DNA of 64,000 nt from Gluconacetobacter sacchari (GTDB lineage: Bacteria; Pseudomonadota; Alphaproteobacteria; Acetobacterales; Acetobacteraceae), in the NCBI RefSeq assembly GCF_014174255.1, contig NZ_JABEQJ010000018.1, positions 35,153 through 99,152 on the forward strand, written 5' to 3'. Positions 24,307 to 33,621 of this stretch are shown in pieces. The notes below the pieces were generated by a model, which searched no databases, was not told where the DNA came from, and was given only the letters and a program-made list of their open reading frames with translations. The translations under genes were made by a program, and so were the position numbers. Each line of letters begins with the position of its first letter. Position 1 is the first letter of the stretch.

Positions 24307-25623
24307 TCAGTTCGCGATTTCATGTCCGAGCTTCAAGGGATACCAATGTCCGTGTTCATAGATGACTGGAACATGATCAGTGCTGTCGTTCAACATCATC
24401 CCTTCTTTGGCTGTCGTGATGCCAAGGATAGCCGTCCTGGATAAAGGCTGAAGTTGCATCGTTCCCTTCAAAACAAGGGAGCCGGTGTGGACCGACCCCG
24501 GGAGTACAATCGAACCGTCATCATGAATGGCCATTCGGACAGCATTGTTCGCCACGTATAGGAATCCTGCTTTCCTATCATAGAACATGATGTGCCGATT
24601 CTTGCCCTCCGCAGTACCGTCAGCTGACCAGTCCATGATACCGTCGAGCGGAAAACGGATCATCGCACCAGCCGCAACATTCATGTTGTTCCTGGCAAGT
24701 GCCAGGTCTATGAAGGCATTGTCATATGTTACCCGTGACGAACCGATCCCTGTATTAAAACGCGAATTGCTATCTGTTGTGAATTCAAAACCAGCTCCCA
24801 CGACGTTTTGACACATTTCGGAGAAGGACCAGGTCACACTATTATCGATTACAACGTCATTTGAATCCCAAGGGGGGGCTGACGCTCCGCTCCTCCCCGG
24901 CACGATAGCCTTGAAGATTCCACATTCTCCGCGAAAGCTTGCAGAAATGGCATCAGAAGCAGAATATGACGTGAACGCCGACCAGGCGGGAACAGTCAGC
25001 GTTTTTGCAGACAGAAAGTAGAAGACCCGGTTTGATCGGCTGACATCATATTGCGACACAGGGAGATCATCCCCATTCGCCATGATGTCGAATTCCATCC
25101 CCCATGTCTCGCCAACGGGTTGCGCGTGAGTCGTATCGGTGATCTGTCCGGCAAACCCCCAGACACCGTTGGTTCCACCCTTGACCACGCCGACCGCATA
25201 ACCCTGGTCCAGAGCAGCCCCATTATTGGTCCCGTAACTGTAGAGATTCACATGTGTGCCGACGGTATTCCCGTTCGAACCCGAATGGGCATAAGCGGAC
25301 ACTTCGAGACCGGTAGAGCCTTCAGGGCCTTTATAATCGGTGTGCCAATCGGTTGCCCAGTTATCGAGGGCCAACCGCATGATTGGCGCTTCCGACAAAC
25401 CATGGTTCCATCGGCGCGCATAGGTCAGGGCATCAATCGAATAGGATTCCATAACATCGCCACTGGTGACGAATGGCGCAATAGTATTGTCGACGATCAC
25501 GGGATCAAAAAAACGCCACAGCACGGTCTCACGGTTCTTTCTCGCTGTGGACAAAGGTGTGTCTGCATATGCGACGCCTAGAAACGCAAGCATAGCCAAG
25601 AGCAAGGCGAGTTTCCGTATCAT
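24307..25623 (-). CDS. exported beta-rich protein, tail-fibre/spike-like
   Basis: This is a 438-residue exported protein. MIRKLALLLAMLAFLGVAYA is a Sec signal peptide with a clean AYA cleavage site. The mature part is rich in Gly, Asn, Ser and aromatic residues, with repeated short strands (GLEVSAYAHSGSNGNTVGTHVNLYSYG, AVGVVKGGTNGVWGFAGQITDT, NRHIMFYDRKAGFLYVANNAVRMAIHDDGSIVLPGS). The last part resembles the trimeric head or tip regions of phage tail fibres and spikes. The upstream frame to 25698 is not protein-like. It is the distal gene of the leftward glycosyltransferase half and converges on the 974-residue gene. It may bind or trim the surface polysaccharide, or be phage-derived. No catalytic motif was recognised. 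Confidence 0.6.
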   Translation of the reverse strand: MIRKLALLLAMLAFLGVAYADTPLSTARKNRETVLWRFFDPVIVDNTIAPFVTSGDVMESYSIDALTYARRWNHGLSEAPIMRLALDNWATDWHTDYKGPEGSTGLEVSAYAHSGSNGNTVGTHVNLYSYGTNNGAALDQGYAVGVVKGGTNGVWGFAGQITDTTHAQPVGETWGMEFDIMANGDDLPVSQYDVSRSNRVFYFLSAKTLTVPAWSAFTSYSASDAISASFRGECGIFKAIVPGRSGASAPPWDSNDVVIDNSVTWSFSEMCQNVVGAGFEFTTDSNSRFNTGIGSSRVTYDNAFIDLALARNNMNVAAGAMIRFPLDGIMDWSADGTAEGKNRHIMFYDRKAGFLYVANNAVRMAIHDDGSIVLPGSVHTGSLVLKGTMQLQPLSRTAILGITTAKEGMMLNDSTDHVPVIYEHGHWYPLKLGHEIAN

Positions 25624-25718
25624 GTGATGAAAACGCTCTCGTTTGCAACGCCGCCGTTTGCCAGTTCCTGAAGCAGCGCCTCGCCATTCCACTTCCATGC
25701 ATCAATTTTCCAAAGAAT

Positions 25719-27131
25719 TTACCGAACTCTTTTTCTAAAGGATAACTGAAAAGATAATAATTTTCCGTTTCCACTGGGCGTTTTACAAAGCTCTCCATCT
25801 TTCGCGGTCACAATATCCTGATCCTCAGAAAAAACCGCGGCGTAGACGCACTCAAGCTCAAGCCTTGAGGGACCTACAATCTCCACGGCAAAACCGGACA
25901 GTGAGAGATGCTTACCACGCGTGCCGCAATACTCCCCATTTGAAACCCATTCGGTTTCCACACCATTGCCAAGAAGGGCCTTGTAGCGCAGGCGAAGACT
26001 CGCTCCGTCAAGACTGATGAAAAAACCTTCTATGCGATACATATCTGGATTGTATCTGGAACCGACAACTATATCCAATCCAAGAGGAAAACTGCATACA
26101 GAGTTCTTTGTTATATATTCGCCAAAATTTGAAACATGAGCCGAAATTTCCATCGGGAACGCAACATCATGTGGTGTTCTGTCAAAAAACGGCTCCCTGA
26201 GAAAAGTCCTGTCGATTGCGAGCGACGAGTTTGTACATATGCCATTATCAAATCTTTCATCTATTCCGCCAGACTCACCATTATATATATAATGCCCCCT
26301 GACGGACTGTCGCGTTTTGCAGTATTTTTCAAATGCTGCAAAACAGGAAAACGTTGATTGGCTCGTCCCTATGAAATTTCTAGCGCCTGATGCAAGGAAA
26401 AAGTCAATCATAGACAATGTTAGCGAATCATATTGACTCACATCAATGAAGTCTGATTTCCAAAAAAGAGAGACACCCACTTCATTTTGCGCAATTTTAT
26501 TTATATCCTCTTTTGGGATGGTCATATTTTTTTCATCGGACATCACAAAAGCTGAAGATAAAGATTCGCCAAATTTCCGCTTTGCTTTGGACAAAATCCT
26601 CAATGGCGTAGGGAAATTGTCTTCAGATGAGTGGCGATGCAGAACACTATAACTATATGACTCCCAGTCCTTTTCAATTCGCATTTGAATACAATAATCA
26701 ATTTTTTTTTCACCAAATATGCATTCTGATATCGGGCGAGCGAGATTCAAAATGTTATTATTCAGATTAAATGACCTGGAAATCTGACATGTTAAGTCAT
26801 ATAGCGCAGCATCTCCCTGCGTTCTGATCTCCCCAAAACGTTCCGCACCTTCCCAAAAACACTCCGACGCATCAACGTCGTGATCGTCACCCGACGCGAA
26901 TTCCTTTACGGGTATTGAAAAAGATTCAAGTACACGAACGATATTTTCTATATTATATAGAACAGAAAAAGGAACACGCCTGCCCTTTTCCGCCTGAAGT
27001 GGGTCGAAGACAACCATTGGAGGAAGTTTTATGCCTTTTTTTTCCCTCATCGCACGATGAGACAAACCGATTATCGCGATTTTCTGATTGGTTAACCCTG
27101 CATCCGTTCCGTTATAAGTTATATAGTCCAT
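25719..27131 (-). CDS. fucosyltransferase-like protein with ChW-like domain, AT-rich paralogue
   Basis: The 470-residue protein is paralogous to the product at 19830. Shared signposts are LTNQKIAIIGLSHRAM near the N terminus, VSLFWKSDFIDVSQYDSLTLSMIDF, NFIGTSQSTFSCFAAFEKYC, and a C-terminal module starting AHVSNFGEYI with LRYKALLGNGVETEWVSNGEYCGTRGKHLSLSGFAVEIVG. That C-terminal stretch is closer to the clostridial hydrophobic (ChW) consensus than the paralogue is. Base composition is much more AT-rich than its neighbours (many aaa, ata, att), indicating separate ancestry from the GC-rich copy. The start ATG 27131 was chosen; TTG 27152 is also in frame. The ribosome site is poor in both cases. 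Role and substrate are unknown. Confidence 0.6.
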   Translation of the reverse strand: MDYITYNGTDAGLTNQKIAIIGLSHRAMREKKGIKLPPMVVFDPLQAEKGRRVPFSVLYNIENIVRVLESFSIPVKEFASGDDHDVDASECFWEGAERFGEIRTQGDAALYDLTCQISRSFNLNNNILNLARPISECIFGEKKIDYCIQMRIEKDWESYSYSVLHRHSSEDNFPTPLRILSKAKRKFGESLSSAFVMSDEKNMTIPKEDINKIAQNEVGVSLFWKSDFIDVSQYDSLTLSMIDFFLASGARNFIGTSQSTFSCFAAFEKYCKTRQSVRGHYIYNGESGGIDERFDNGICTNSSLAIDRTFLREPFFDRTPHDVAFPMEISAHVSNFGEYITKNSVCSFPLGLDIVVGSRYNPDMYRIEGFFISLDGASLRLRYKALLGNGVETEWVSNGEYCGTRGKHLSLSGFAVEIVGPSRLELECVYAAVFSEDQDIVTAKDGELCKTPSGNGKLLSFQLSFRKRVR

Positions 27132-27208
27132 TTTTTTTCTTTCATGTTCCAAAAATATATATAGACGAATTAAGCGCGTGCCCGATTATCCTCAGTCCGC
27201 ATTTGTGA

Positions 27209-28207
27209 TCAGGGTTCCAGGGCGCTGGCATCCACAACGAATGGATCGAGGATACAATTCTCCCCTTCACGCTTTGTCCAATCGCGCTGATAGATTTCAA
27301 ACAGTCCCTGTTCACCGCCGGATTGCAGTTGTTCGTAAAAACGAACCCAATGTTCGCCACCGACTTTCCGCCCAAGAAAGGCCTCGGCTTCCTTGATCGC
27401 CTTACCGCCGTTTGCGATTTTTCTCAGGAAATGTGAAAATGACCGGATTGGAAATTCTCTGTAATAAAGGCCAAACTGAAATCCGCCAATATAGACGGGG
27501 GCTCGATTATCGACCAAGTTAATTTTGTGATTCCCCTGTTCAATGGCCATGAACAGATTATTACGTCCGATAATCTTCGGAGGCACGACAAAGAGCGGAC
27601 TTCGTAAATTCATTCTCTGCATAGACGAGGAACCGTTACAACTCAGATCCTTATTACGAAAATGAATGGTTTTTGGTATTGAAACCGCATCGAATCGACT
27701 GTCTATTTTATCCAGTACAGCGATCCCATGTTCCGCAATCAAAAATTCGTCCGCATCCACCGGGATCACCCAGCGGATATCGGGCCAGATGGAAATGGCC
27801 AAGCGATACAGACCCGTCGTTTTTTCCGCTTGCATGTAACGCACCAACGGGTCGCTCAGGACAAGAAGTTCAACGTCCTTATGGATAGTATTAAATCTTT
27901 TTAATATTTCTCCGGTGTCGTCAGTTGATCCATTATTGAGCACGATAAAACGTCGAATGCCAATATGATGCAACCATGTGAGGTTTTCTCCAATAATGTC
28001 CCCTTCGTCTTTCACCATCACCACCACTGCGGCCGCCATAAATGGCGTCCACGCTCCTTCTGGCGTTTTCAAAGGAGCATTCATTCCGAATATCTGAAGT
28101 TCGCTGTGAACAGCACCCGCCCAACAATAAGGATCGATCGGGGGCTGATTAAGCAGCCCGTGGACGTTGAGATTCCAGATCAGTTCTTCGTAATGTTGAT
28201 AGGACAT
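27209..28207 (-). CDS. GT92/family 2-like glycosyltransferase
   Basis: The 332-residue protein carries a Glyco_tranf_2_4/GT92-type core: AAVVVMVKDEGDIIGENLTWLHHIGIRRFIVLNNGSTDDTGEIL (donor-binding half) and IRWVIPVDADEFLIAEHG (DxD metal motif, here DAD-E). Two later segments, SFSHFLRKIANGGKAIKEAEAFLGRKVGGEHW and the basic C terminus, are typical of small bacterial GT92 proteins acting in capsule or O-antigen assembly. ATG 28207 was preferred to GTG 28231 because AAGGGA lies nine bases upstream of it. It begins 27 bases after the stop of the 969-residue transferase, so the two are one transcript. Composition is intermediate between that GC-rich gene and the AT-rich gene that follows. Confidence 0.85.
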   Translation of the reverse strand: MSYQHYEELIWNLNVHGLLNQPPIDPYCWAGAVHSELQIFGMNAPLKTPEGAWTPFMAAAVVVMVKDEGDIIGENLTWLHHIGIRRFIVLNNGSTDDTGEILKRFNTIHKDVELLVLSDPLVRYMQAEKTTGLYRLAISIWPDIRWVIPVDADEFLIAEHGIAVLDKIDSRFDAVSIPKTIHFRNKDLSCNGSSSMQRMNLRSPLFVVPPKIIGRNNLFMAIEQGNHKINLVDNRAPVYIGGFQFGLYYREFPIRSFSHFLRKIANGGKAIKEAEAFLGRKVGGEHWVRFYEQLQSGGEQGLFEIYQRDWTKREGENCILDPFVVDASALEP

Positions 28208-28234
28208 ACATAAAATTCCCTTTTTATACACAGA

Positions 28235-31144
28235 TTAAGGAATAACTCGCCCTTCGATGGCCGGATTTCGCCATAGTTGCTTTGTCGGGCCAACCACGCG
28301 CACCGCACCCCGTCCACAACCATCATCGTCGCGCAGCACATGGTCCTGCACCGTTACGCTGAGGTTCGGATTATAGAACGGGTCGCCATCGCGCAGGATT
28401 CCGGCATGGCGTTCCAGCATCCGCCGCGTATCCTCGGGGTGCATGACCTGCTTCGTCACGCTGCGCGTGGCGCTCTCGTAATGATACAGCACGGTATGGC
28501 CGTCATACAGCACCTTGAACCCGGCCTCGCGCACGCGCAGGCACAGATCGGTATCGTTGAATCCGATCTTGAAGGATTCATCGAATCCGCCGACCTGCTC
28601 GAAGACGGCGCGCCGCATCATCATGCAGGCGGCGGTGACGGCCGAAAAATCGCGCACCGACGTCAGGCTGCAATTATAGCCAAGAACCCTCGCATCGCCC
28701 GGCCCATACACATCGCCGAACTTGAAGGCATGGTCCGCCGAGCCATTGAATCCCAGGATCACACCGGCATGCTGCACCCGCCGGTCGGGATAAAGCAGCA
28801 AAGCCCCCACCACCCCGACTTCCGGCCGGTTCGCCAGCCGGCGCATGCGGTCCAGCCAGCCCGCGCTCGTGGCCTCGACATCGTTGTTCAGAAACAGGAC
28901 GAACTCCGCGTCCCCGCCATATTTCCGCACCGCCTGGTTGTTGATACGGGAATAATTGAAGTCCCCACGATACGGCATGACGACATGCCGGCCGCCGAGC
29001 GACGCGAAATACCCGATCGCCTCCGGATCGGTCGATTCGTGATCGACCACCACAATCCGGTAATCCTCTCCCCGCGCGGTGCGTTCGATCGATTCAATCG
29101 CCGCACGGACCAGATCGGCCTTGTTTTTGGTCGGAATCACAATCAGGATCCGCCCCCGCGCCGCAGGCCAGTCGACACGAAACTGGTTGAAGCCCGCCCC
29201 GTCCGAAACCGTCGCCCCCGGATGGTGCCGGTCCAGATGCCGCTGGATCGCGCCGCGCGTCGCCTGCATGACGGCATCCTGCCTGCTATGCCCGGCACTG
29301 CCGCCATGGGTGCGCCAGCGATAGAGCACGCGCGGGACATGGGCGATCGTCTCGACCCGTCCCAAAGCCCTCAGCACGAAATCGACATCGGCCGAAATCG
29401 CCATTCCTTCGTCCCACCCGCCGATCTCGTAGGCGATGCGCCGGCGAATGCACAGCATATGCACGAAATACGGATGCGACAGATAGTAATCGTAGGAAAA
29501 GGCCGGCCGCGCCTTGATCTCGGCGATGCTGTCGATATTCTCGTCGGTCGTGGCTTCGTCGGAATAGATGAAGTCGGCATCGCTGTCCCGCGCCGCCTTC
29601 AACAGATGATAGACCGCGTCGGGTTCCAGGCAATCGTCATGGTCCAGGAACGTGACGTAATCGCCGCACGCCGCGCGCAGGCCCAGGTTCGTCGCCCGCG
29701 CGATGCCGCCATTGGCCTGCGACGCCAGAACCCGGATGCGCCGGTCCCGTCGCGCGAAGGCCCCCAGCACCGCCGCCACATGCGGCGCTGTCGAGCGATC
29801 GTCGACACAGATCAGTTCCCAATGCCCGCACCATTGCGCAAGCACGCTCTCGACCGCCCGGACCAGCCACTCCTGCGGCGTGTCATGAACCGGCATGATG
29901 ATCGACAGGACCAGCGCGCCCACCCGCCGATCCAGCGCCCGGCGCAGGCGCGGCAGCACCGAGGGGTCGAGCCCGCGCCCCGGCTTCAGATAGCGCAGCA
30001 GGTTGGGGTTCTGCGTCGCGATCCGGGGCGCGCCTTCCAGAACCATGCCGGGCCGGCCCGCGACGCGGACAACGATCTCCTGCCCCAGCAGGTCCAGCAT
30101 CTGCTCCCCGAGATCGATCTTGTAGGCGCAGAACCCATCGTTCAGCCCCGCCTCCAGCAGATCGCCGCGAAACAGGTTCGCGGTCGCCCGCGCCAGAACA
30201 CGCTCACCGCAGACGGCCTCGACCTCGACCGGGCGCTTCGGGTCCGTCAGGTTCAGCGCCCAGCCATGAGCGGACATGCCATGCAGACGATCGAACACGC
30301 CGCGCACGGCGGGCGGCGCGGACACCGCCAGCGGACTGTTGACCAGGTTCAGCGCCGTCCCCGACAGGACGACCGAAATTTCGGTCGGTTCGGAAAAAGA
30401 GCCATCCCGCGGCAGCGTGAAGGAAAATCCCCCCTGCCCGTCACCGATGCCCGCTGCCAGCAGGTCGGCGCGCGGCCGGTCCGCCATGACGGTCTGCACC
30501 ACCACGCCGTCGCGCACCAGGTCCACCGCCACCCGCCGTTCCGGCGCGTTCAGGTCGCACACCCAGCCGGCCACCTCCCCCGCCCGGGATGGATCGACAT
30601 GGCCCCGCACCCCCAGCATCGTCATGGTCACCAGCAGGGGCGGCCCGTCCAGCGGCAGCCCCGCGATGCGGAACATGCATGCCGCCGGCCGGTCCTGCGT
30701 CAGCATGCGGGGAAAGGGCAGGCTGAACCGATAGCGCGCATCCACGACGCGCCGGGCGAACCCGCGCATCAGGACATGGCCATTCTCCAGACAGTCGACC
30801 TGCACCTGATCGTCCAGGCCCGACACCGAGAACCCGCCGACGACCGCCCGGTCGGCAAAGGTGACCGTGCCGATCCCGAATGCATAACAGGGCAGGATGA
30901 AACAGCTTTTCCCCAGGATGCTCCGCCCGTTTTCAGGATCGAGCAGATCGAGTTCCCGCGCCAGCGTATAAGTCGGCAGGCTGACGAAGACACGTCCCCG
31001 CTTCCGCCGCAGGCGCACGCGCCCGCGATAGGCACCATCCAGCAGCAGCCCGACCTCGTCACCCGCGCAGGCCCGAAGGGCCGCCGCCGGAAAGCCAAGG
31101 GCCATGCCGGGCGTCCCGGTCTCGACATGGATCGAGAATTCCAA
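28235..31144 (-). CDS. large tandem GT2 glycosyltransferase with two N-terminal beta modules
   Basis: The 969-residue protein has no membrane helix. Residues about 175-260 and 285-355 are two copies of a GT-associated beta module with the pattern G-x-V-x(8)-GW[AV]-x-[DN]-L...RADLLAAGI...GF (AGEVAGWVCDLNAPERRVAV; MSAHGWALNLTDPKRPVEV). Residues about 410-650 are GT2 domain A: LSIIMPVHDTPQEWLVRAVESVL, ICVDDRSTAPH, YVTFLDHDDCLEPDAVY, IGGWDEGMAISADVDFVLRAL. Residues about 665-930 are GT2 domain B: ILIVIPTKNKADLVRAAIESI, EFVLFLNNDVEATS, VGGFDESFKIGFNDTDLCLRVREAG. Such tandem enzymes build rhamnan-like or O-antigen repeats. The start is TTG 31144 with GGAGG seven bases upstream, buried in a hairpin; the next in-frame ATG is 31105. 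It heads the leftward operon. Confidence 0.88.
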   Translation of the reverse strand: MEFSIHVETGTPGMALGFPAAALRACAGDEVGLLLDGAYRGRVRLRRKRGRVFVSLPTYTLARELDLLDPENGRSILGKSCFILPCYAFGIGTVTFADRAVVGGFSVSGLDDQVQVDCLENGHVLMRGFARRVVDARYRFSLPFPRMLTQDRPAACMFRIAGLPLDGPPLLVTMTMLGVRGHVDPSRAGEVAGWVCDLNAPERRVAVDLVRDGVVVQTVMADRPRADLLAAGIGDGQGGFSFTLPRDGSFSEPTEISVVLSGTALNLVNSPLAVSAPPAVRGVFDRLHGMSAHGWALNLTDPKRPVEVEAVCGERVLARATANLFRGDLLEAGLNDGFCAYKIDLGEQMLDLLGQEIVVRVAGRPGMVLEGAPRIATQNPNLLRYLKPGRGLDPSVLPRLRRALDRRVGALVLSIIMPVHDTPQEWLVRAVESVLAQWCGHWELICVDDRSTAPHVAAVLGAFARRDRRIRVLASQANGGIARATNLGLRAACGDYVTFLDHDDCLEPDAVYHLLKAARDSDADFIYSDEATTDENIDSIAEIKARPAFSYDYYLSHPYFVHMLCIRRRIAYEIGGWDEGMAISADVDFVLRALGRVETIAHVPRVLYRWRTHGGSAGHSRQDAVMQATRGAIQRHLDRHHPGATVSDGAGFNQFRVDWPAARGRILIVIPTKNKADLVRAAIESIERTARGEDYRIVVVDHESTDPEAIGYFASLGGRHVVMPYRGDFNYSRINNQAVRKYGGDAEFVLFLNNDVEATSAGWLDRMRRLANRPEVGVVGALLLYPDRRVQHAGVILGFNGSADHAFKFGDVYGPGDARVLGYNCSLTSVRDFSAVTAACMMMRRAVFEQVGGFDESFKIGFNDTDLCLRVREAGFKVLYDGHTVLYHYESATRSVTKQVMHPEDTRRMLERHAGILRDGDPFYNPNLSVTVQDHVLRDDDGCGRGAVRVVGPTKQLWRNPAIEGRVIP

Positions 31145-31145
31145 C

Positions 31146-31180
31146 CACCGCCCTCCCGCGCAATGCCCGCGAGGGCGGTG
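31146..31180 (-). promoter_or_regulatory. hairpin covering the ribosome site of the 969-residue glycosyltransferase
   Basis: On the minus strand CACCGCCCTC (31180-31171) pairs perfectly with GAGGGCGGTG (31155-31146) over a 15-base loop. The 3' arm contains the GGAGG that precedes the TTG start at 31144. A TATATT box about 15-20 bases further upstream could be the -10 element, which would put this hairpin at the very 5' end of the mRNA. There is no T tract on either strand, so a simple terminator for xfp is less likely. Confidence 0.55.
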
Positions 31181-31239
31181 TACAGCCTCCTGATTAATAT
31201 ATGCTTGCCAGCACGCTCACTCAGCCGGCATGCGCGGTC

Positions 31240-33621
31240 CTACGACCAGCGCCAGGCCTCGATCTCCGGCATGTCGCGGCCATGTTCCGCGATATAGCGG
31301 GCATGATCGACCAGCTTGTCGCGGATCGCCTGCTTGGCATAGGCGGCGCGGGTGGCCAGCCCCGGCACGCGGTCGATCACGTTCGACACCAGATGGAACC
31401 GGTCGAGATGGTTGCGTACCACCATGTCGAACGGCGTCGTGGTCGATCCTTCCTCGCGGAACCCGTGGACATGGAAATTCCGCGCGTTCGCCCGGCGGTA
31501 GATCAGCTTGTGGATCAGTTGCGGATAGCCATGGAAGGCGAAGATCACCGGCCGGTCGAGGGTGAACAGCGCGTCGAAACTGGCATCGTCCAGGCCGTGC
31601 GGATGCTGGCTGGGAGAATCCAGCGTCATCAGGTCCACGACATTGACCACCCGCACCTTCAGGTCCGGTGCATGCTCACGCAGCAGCTTGACCGCCGCCA
31701 GCGTCTCCAGCGTCGGCACGTCGCCGGCGCAGGCCATCACCACGTCCGGCTCGCCGCCCTTGTCGTTGCTGGCCCATTCCCAGATGCCGATGCCCGCCTC
31801 GCAATGGCGGATCGCATCGTCCAGCCCCAGCCATTGCGGCTCCGGCTGCTTGCCGGCCACGATCACGTTGATGCGGTCCCAGCTTTGCAGGCAATGGGCG
31901 GTCGTCCACAGCAGGGTATTGGCATCGGGCGGCAGATAGACGCGGACGAACTCCGCCTTCTTGTTGATCACATGGTCGATGAAGCCCGGGTCCTGATGGC
32001 TGAACCCGTTATGGTCCTGCCGCCAGACATGCGAGGTCAGCAGATAGTTCAGCGACGCGATCGACCGCCGCCACGGCACCTCGGCCGCCGTCTTCAGCCA
32101 CTTGGCATGCTGGTTCACCATCGAATCGACAATGTGGATGAACGCCTCGTAGCAGGACAGGAAGCCATGCCGCCCGGTCAGCAGATAGCCTTCCAGCCAT
32201 CCCTGGCAGGTATGCTCGCTCAGGATCTCCATCACATGGCCGTCACGCGCCAGATGGTCGTCGTAATCCAGCGTTTCGGCGTTCCACGCCCGGTTCGTCA
32301 CCTCCAGCACCGCGTTCAGGCGGTTGGAGTTGTTTTCATCCGGCGCGAGAACGCGGAAATTCCGCGATTCCAGGTTCAGCTTCATCACATCGCGCAGCCA
32401 TGCGCCCATGACGCGCGTGCTCTCGCCGGTCTCATGCCCCGGACTGGTGACCGCAACCGCGTAATCGGCGATGTCGGGCAGCCGCAGCGGCCGCTTCAAC
32501 TGGCCGCCATTGGCATGCGGGTTGGCGCTCATCCGCTTCGTGCCGACGGGGGCCAGCGCCGCGATCTCGGGGAACAGCCGCCCGGATTCGTCGAACAGGT
32601 CCTCCGGCCTGTAGCTGCGCAGCCAGGTTTCCAGCGCCTGGAGATGGCCCGGATGCGTCATGTCGGAGAACGGAACCTGATGCGACCGCCAGTACCCCTC
32701 GGTCCGCAGCCCGTCGACCTCCTTCGGCCCGGTCCAGCCCTTGGGGCTGCGCAGCACGATCATCGGCCAGGCCGGGCGCTCCGTCTTCCCGTCCTCGCGC
32801 GCCGCCTTCTGGATGGCGGCGATGCGATCGAACGCCAGATCCATGGCCGCCGCCATCTTCTGGTGCATCGGGTCGGGATCGTGCCCCTCGACGAAGATCG
32901 GATCATAGCCGTAGCCGCGCAGCAACGCGGCCAGTTCCCTGGGCGCGATCCGGGCCAGGACCGTCGGGTTGGCGATCTTGTAGCCGTTCAGATGCAGGAT
33001 CGGCAGCACCGCGCCGTCGGTCGCGGGGTCGACGAACTTGTTGCTGTGCCACGACGTCGCCAGCGGCCCGGTCTCGGCCTCGCCATCGCCGATGACGCAG
33101 GCAACCACCAGGTCCGGATTATCGAACGCCGCGCCATAGGCGTGCGACAGCGAATAACCCAGTTCGCCGCCCTCATGGATCGACCCGGGCGTGGTGGCCG
33201 CCGCATGGCTGGGAATGCCGCCGGGGAACGAGAACTGCTTCATCAGCCGCCCCAGCCCCTCCAGATCCTGCGACACCTCGGGGAAATATTCGCTGTAGGT
33301 GCCTTCCAGGTAGGTGCTGGCGACGATGCCCGGCGCCCCGTGCCCCGGCCCGGCGATGAACAGCACGGACGTATCGCGCGCCCGGATGACGCGATTCAGA
33401 TGCAGCCAGAGGAAATTCAGCCCCGGCGTGGTGCCCCAATGGCCCAGCAGGCGCGGCTTGGTATGGTCCAGTTGCAACGGCTCGCGCAGCAGCGGATTGG
33501 CCATCAGGTAGATCTGGCCGACCGACAGATAGTTGGCGGCATGCCACCAGCGGTTGAACAGGGCGAGTTCGGAGTCCGAAAGAGGCGCGATCGACGGGGC
33601 CTCGGACAGGGGCTCGTTCAT
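31240..33621 (-). CDS. xfp: phosphoketolase
   Basis: The 793-residue thiamine-diphosphate enzyme splits xylulose 5-phosphate (and often fructose 6-phosphate) with phosphate to acetyl phosphate and glyceraldehyde 3-phosphate or erythrose 4-phosphate. The ThDP motif is [23 protein letters not shown] (GDG...N). Other family blocks are [18 protein letters not shown] with active-site histidines, [30 protein letters not shown], and [19 protein letters not shown]. Length is normal for bacterial phosphoketolases. It overlaps ackA by four bases (ATGA), so acetyl phosphate made here is turned directly into acetate and ATP. Acetic acid bacteria use this route to dispose of pentose-phosphate carbon. Confidence 0.96.
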   Translation of the reverse strand: MNEPLSEAPSIAPLSDSELALFNRWWHAANYLSVGQIYLMANPLLREPLQLDHTKPRLLGHWGTTPGLNFLWLHLNRVIRARDTSVLFIAGPGHGAPGIVASTYLEGTYSEYFPEVSQDLEGLGRLMKQFSFPGGIPSHAAATTPGSIHEGGELGYSLSHAYGAAFDNPDLVVACVIGDGEAETGPLATSWHSNKFVDPATDGAVLPILHLNGYKIANPTVLARIAPRELAALLRGYGYDPIFVEGHDPDPMHQKMAAAMDLAFDRIAAIQKAAREDGKTERPAWPMIVLRSPKGWTGPKEVDGLRTEGYWRSHQVPFSDMTHPGHLQALETWLRSYRPEDLFDESGRLFPEIAALAPVGTKRMSANPHANGGQLKRPLRLPDIADYAVAVTSPGHETGESTRVMGAWLRDVMKLNLESRNFRVLAPDENNSNRLNAVLEVTNRAWNAETLDYDDHLARDGHVMEILSEHTCQGWLEGYLLTGRHGFLSCYEAFIHIVDSMVNQHAKWLKTAAEVPWRRSIASLNYLLTSHVWRQDHNGFSHQDPGFIDHVINKKAEFVRVYLPPDANTLLWTTAHCLQSWDRINVIVAGKQPEPQWLGLDDAIRHCEAGIGIWEWASNDKGGEPDVVMACAGDVPTLETLAAVKLLREHAPDLKVRVVNVVDLMTLDSPSQHPHGLDDASFDALFTLDRPVIFAFHGYPQLIHKLIYRRANARNFHVHGFREEGSTTTPFDMVVRNHLDRFHLVSNVIDRVPGLATRAAYAKQAIRDKLVDHARYIAEHGRDMPEIEAWRWS

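Noticed and set aside
28277..31297. 1006-codon plus-strand ORF opposite the large glycosyltransferase
   Set aside because: It is His/Arg/Gln-rich, typical of the antisense of a GC-rich gene, and the minus-strand reading has full GT2 motifs.
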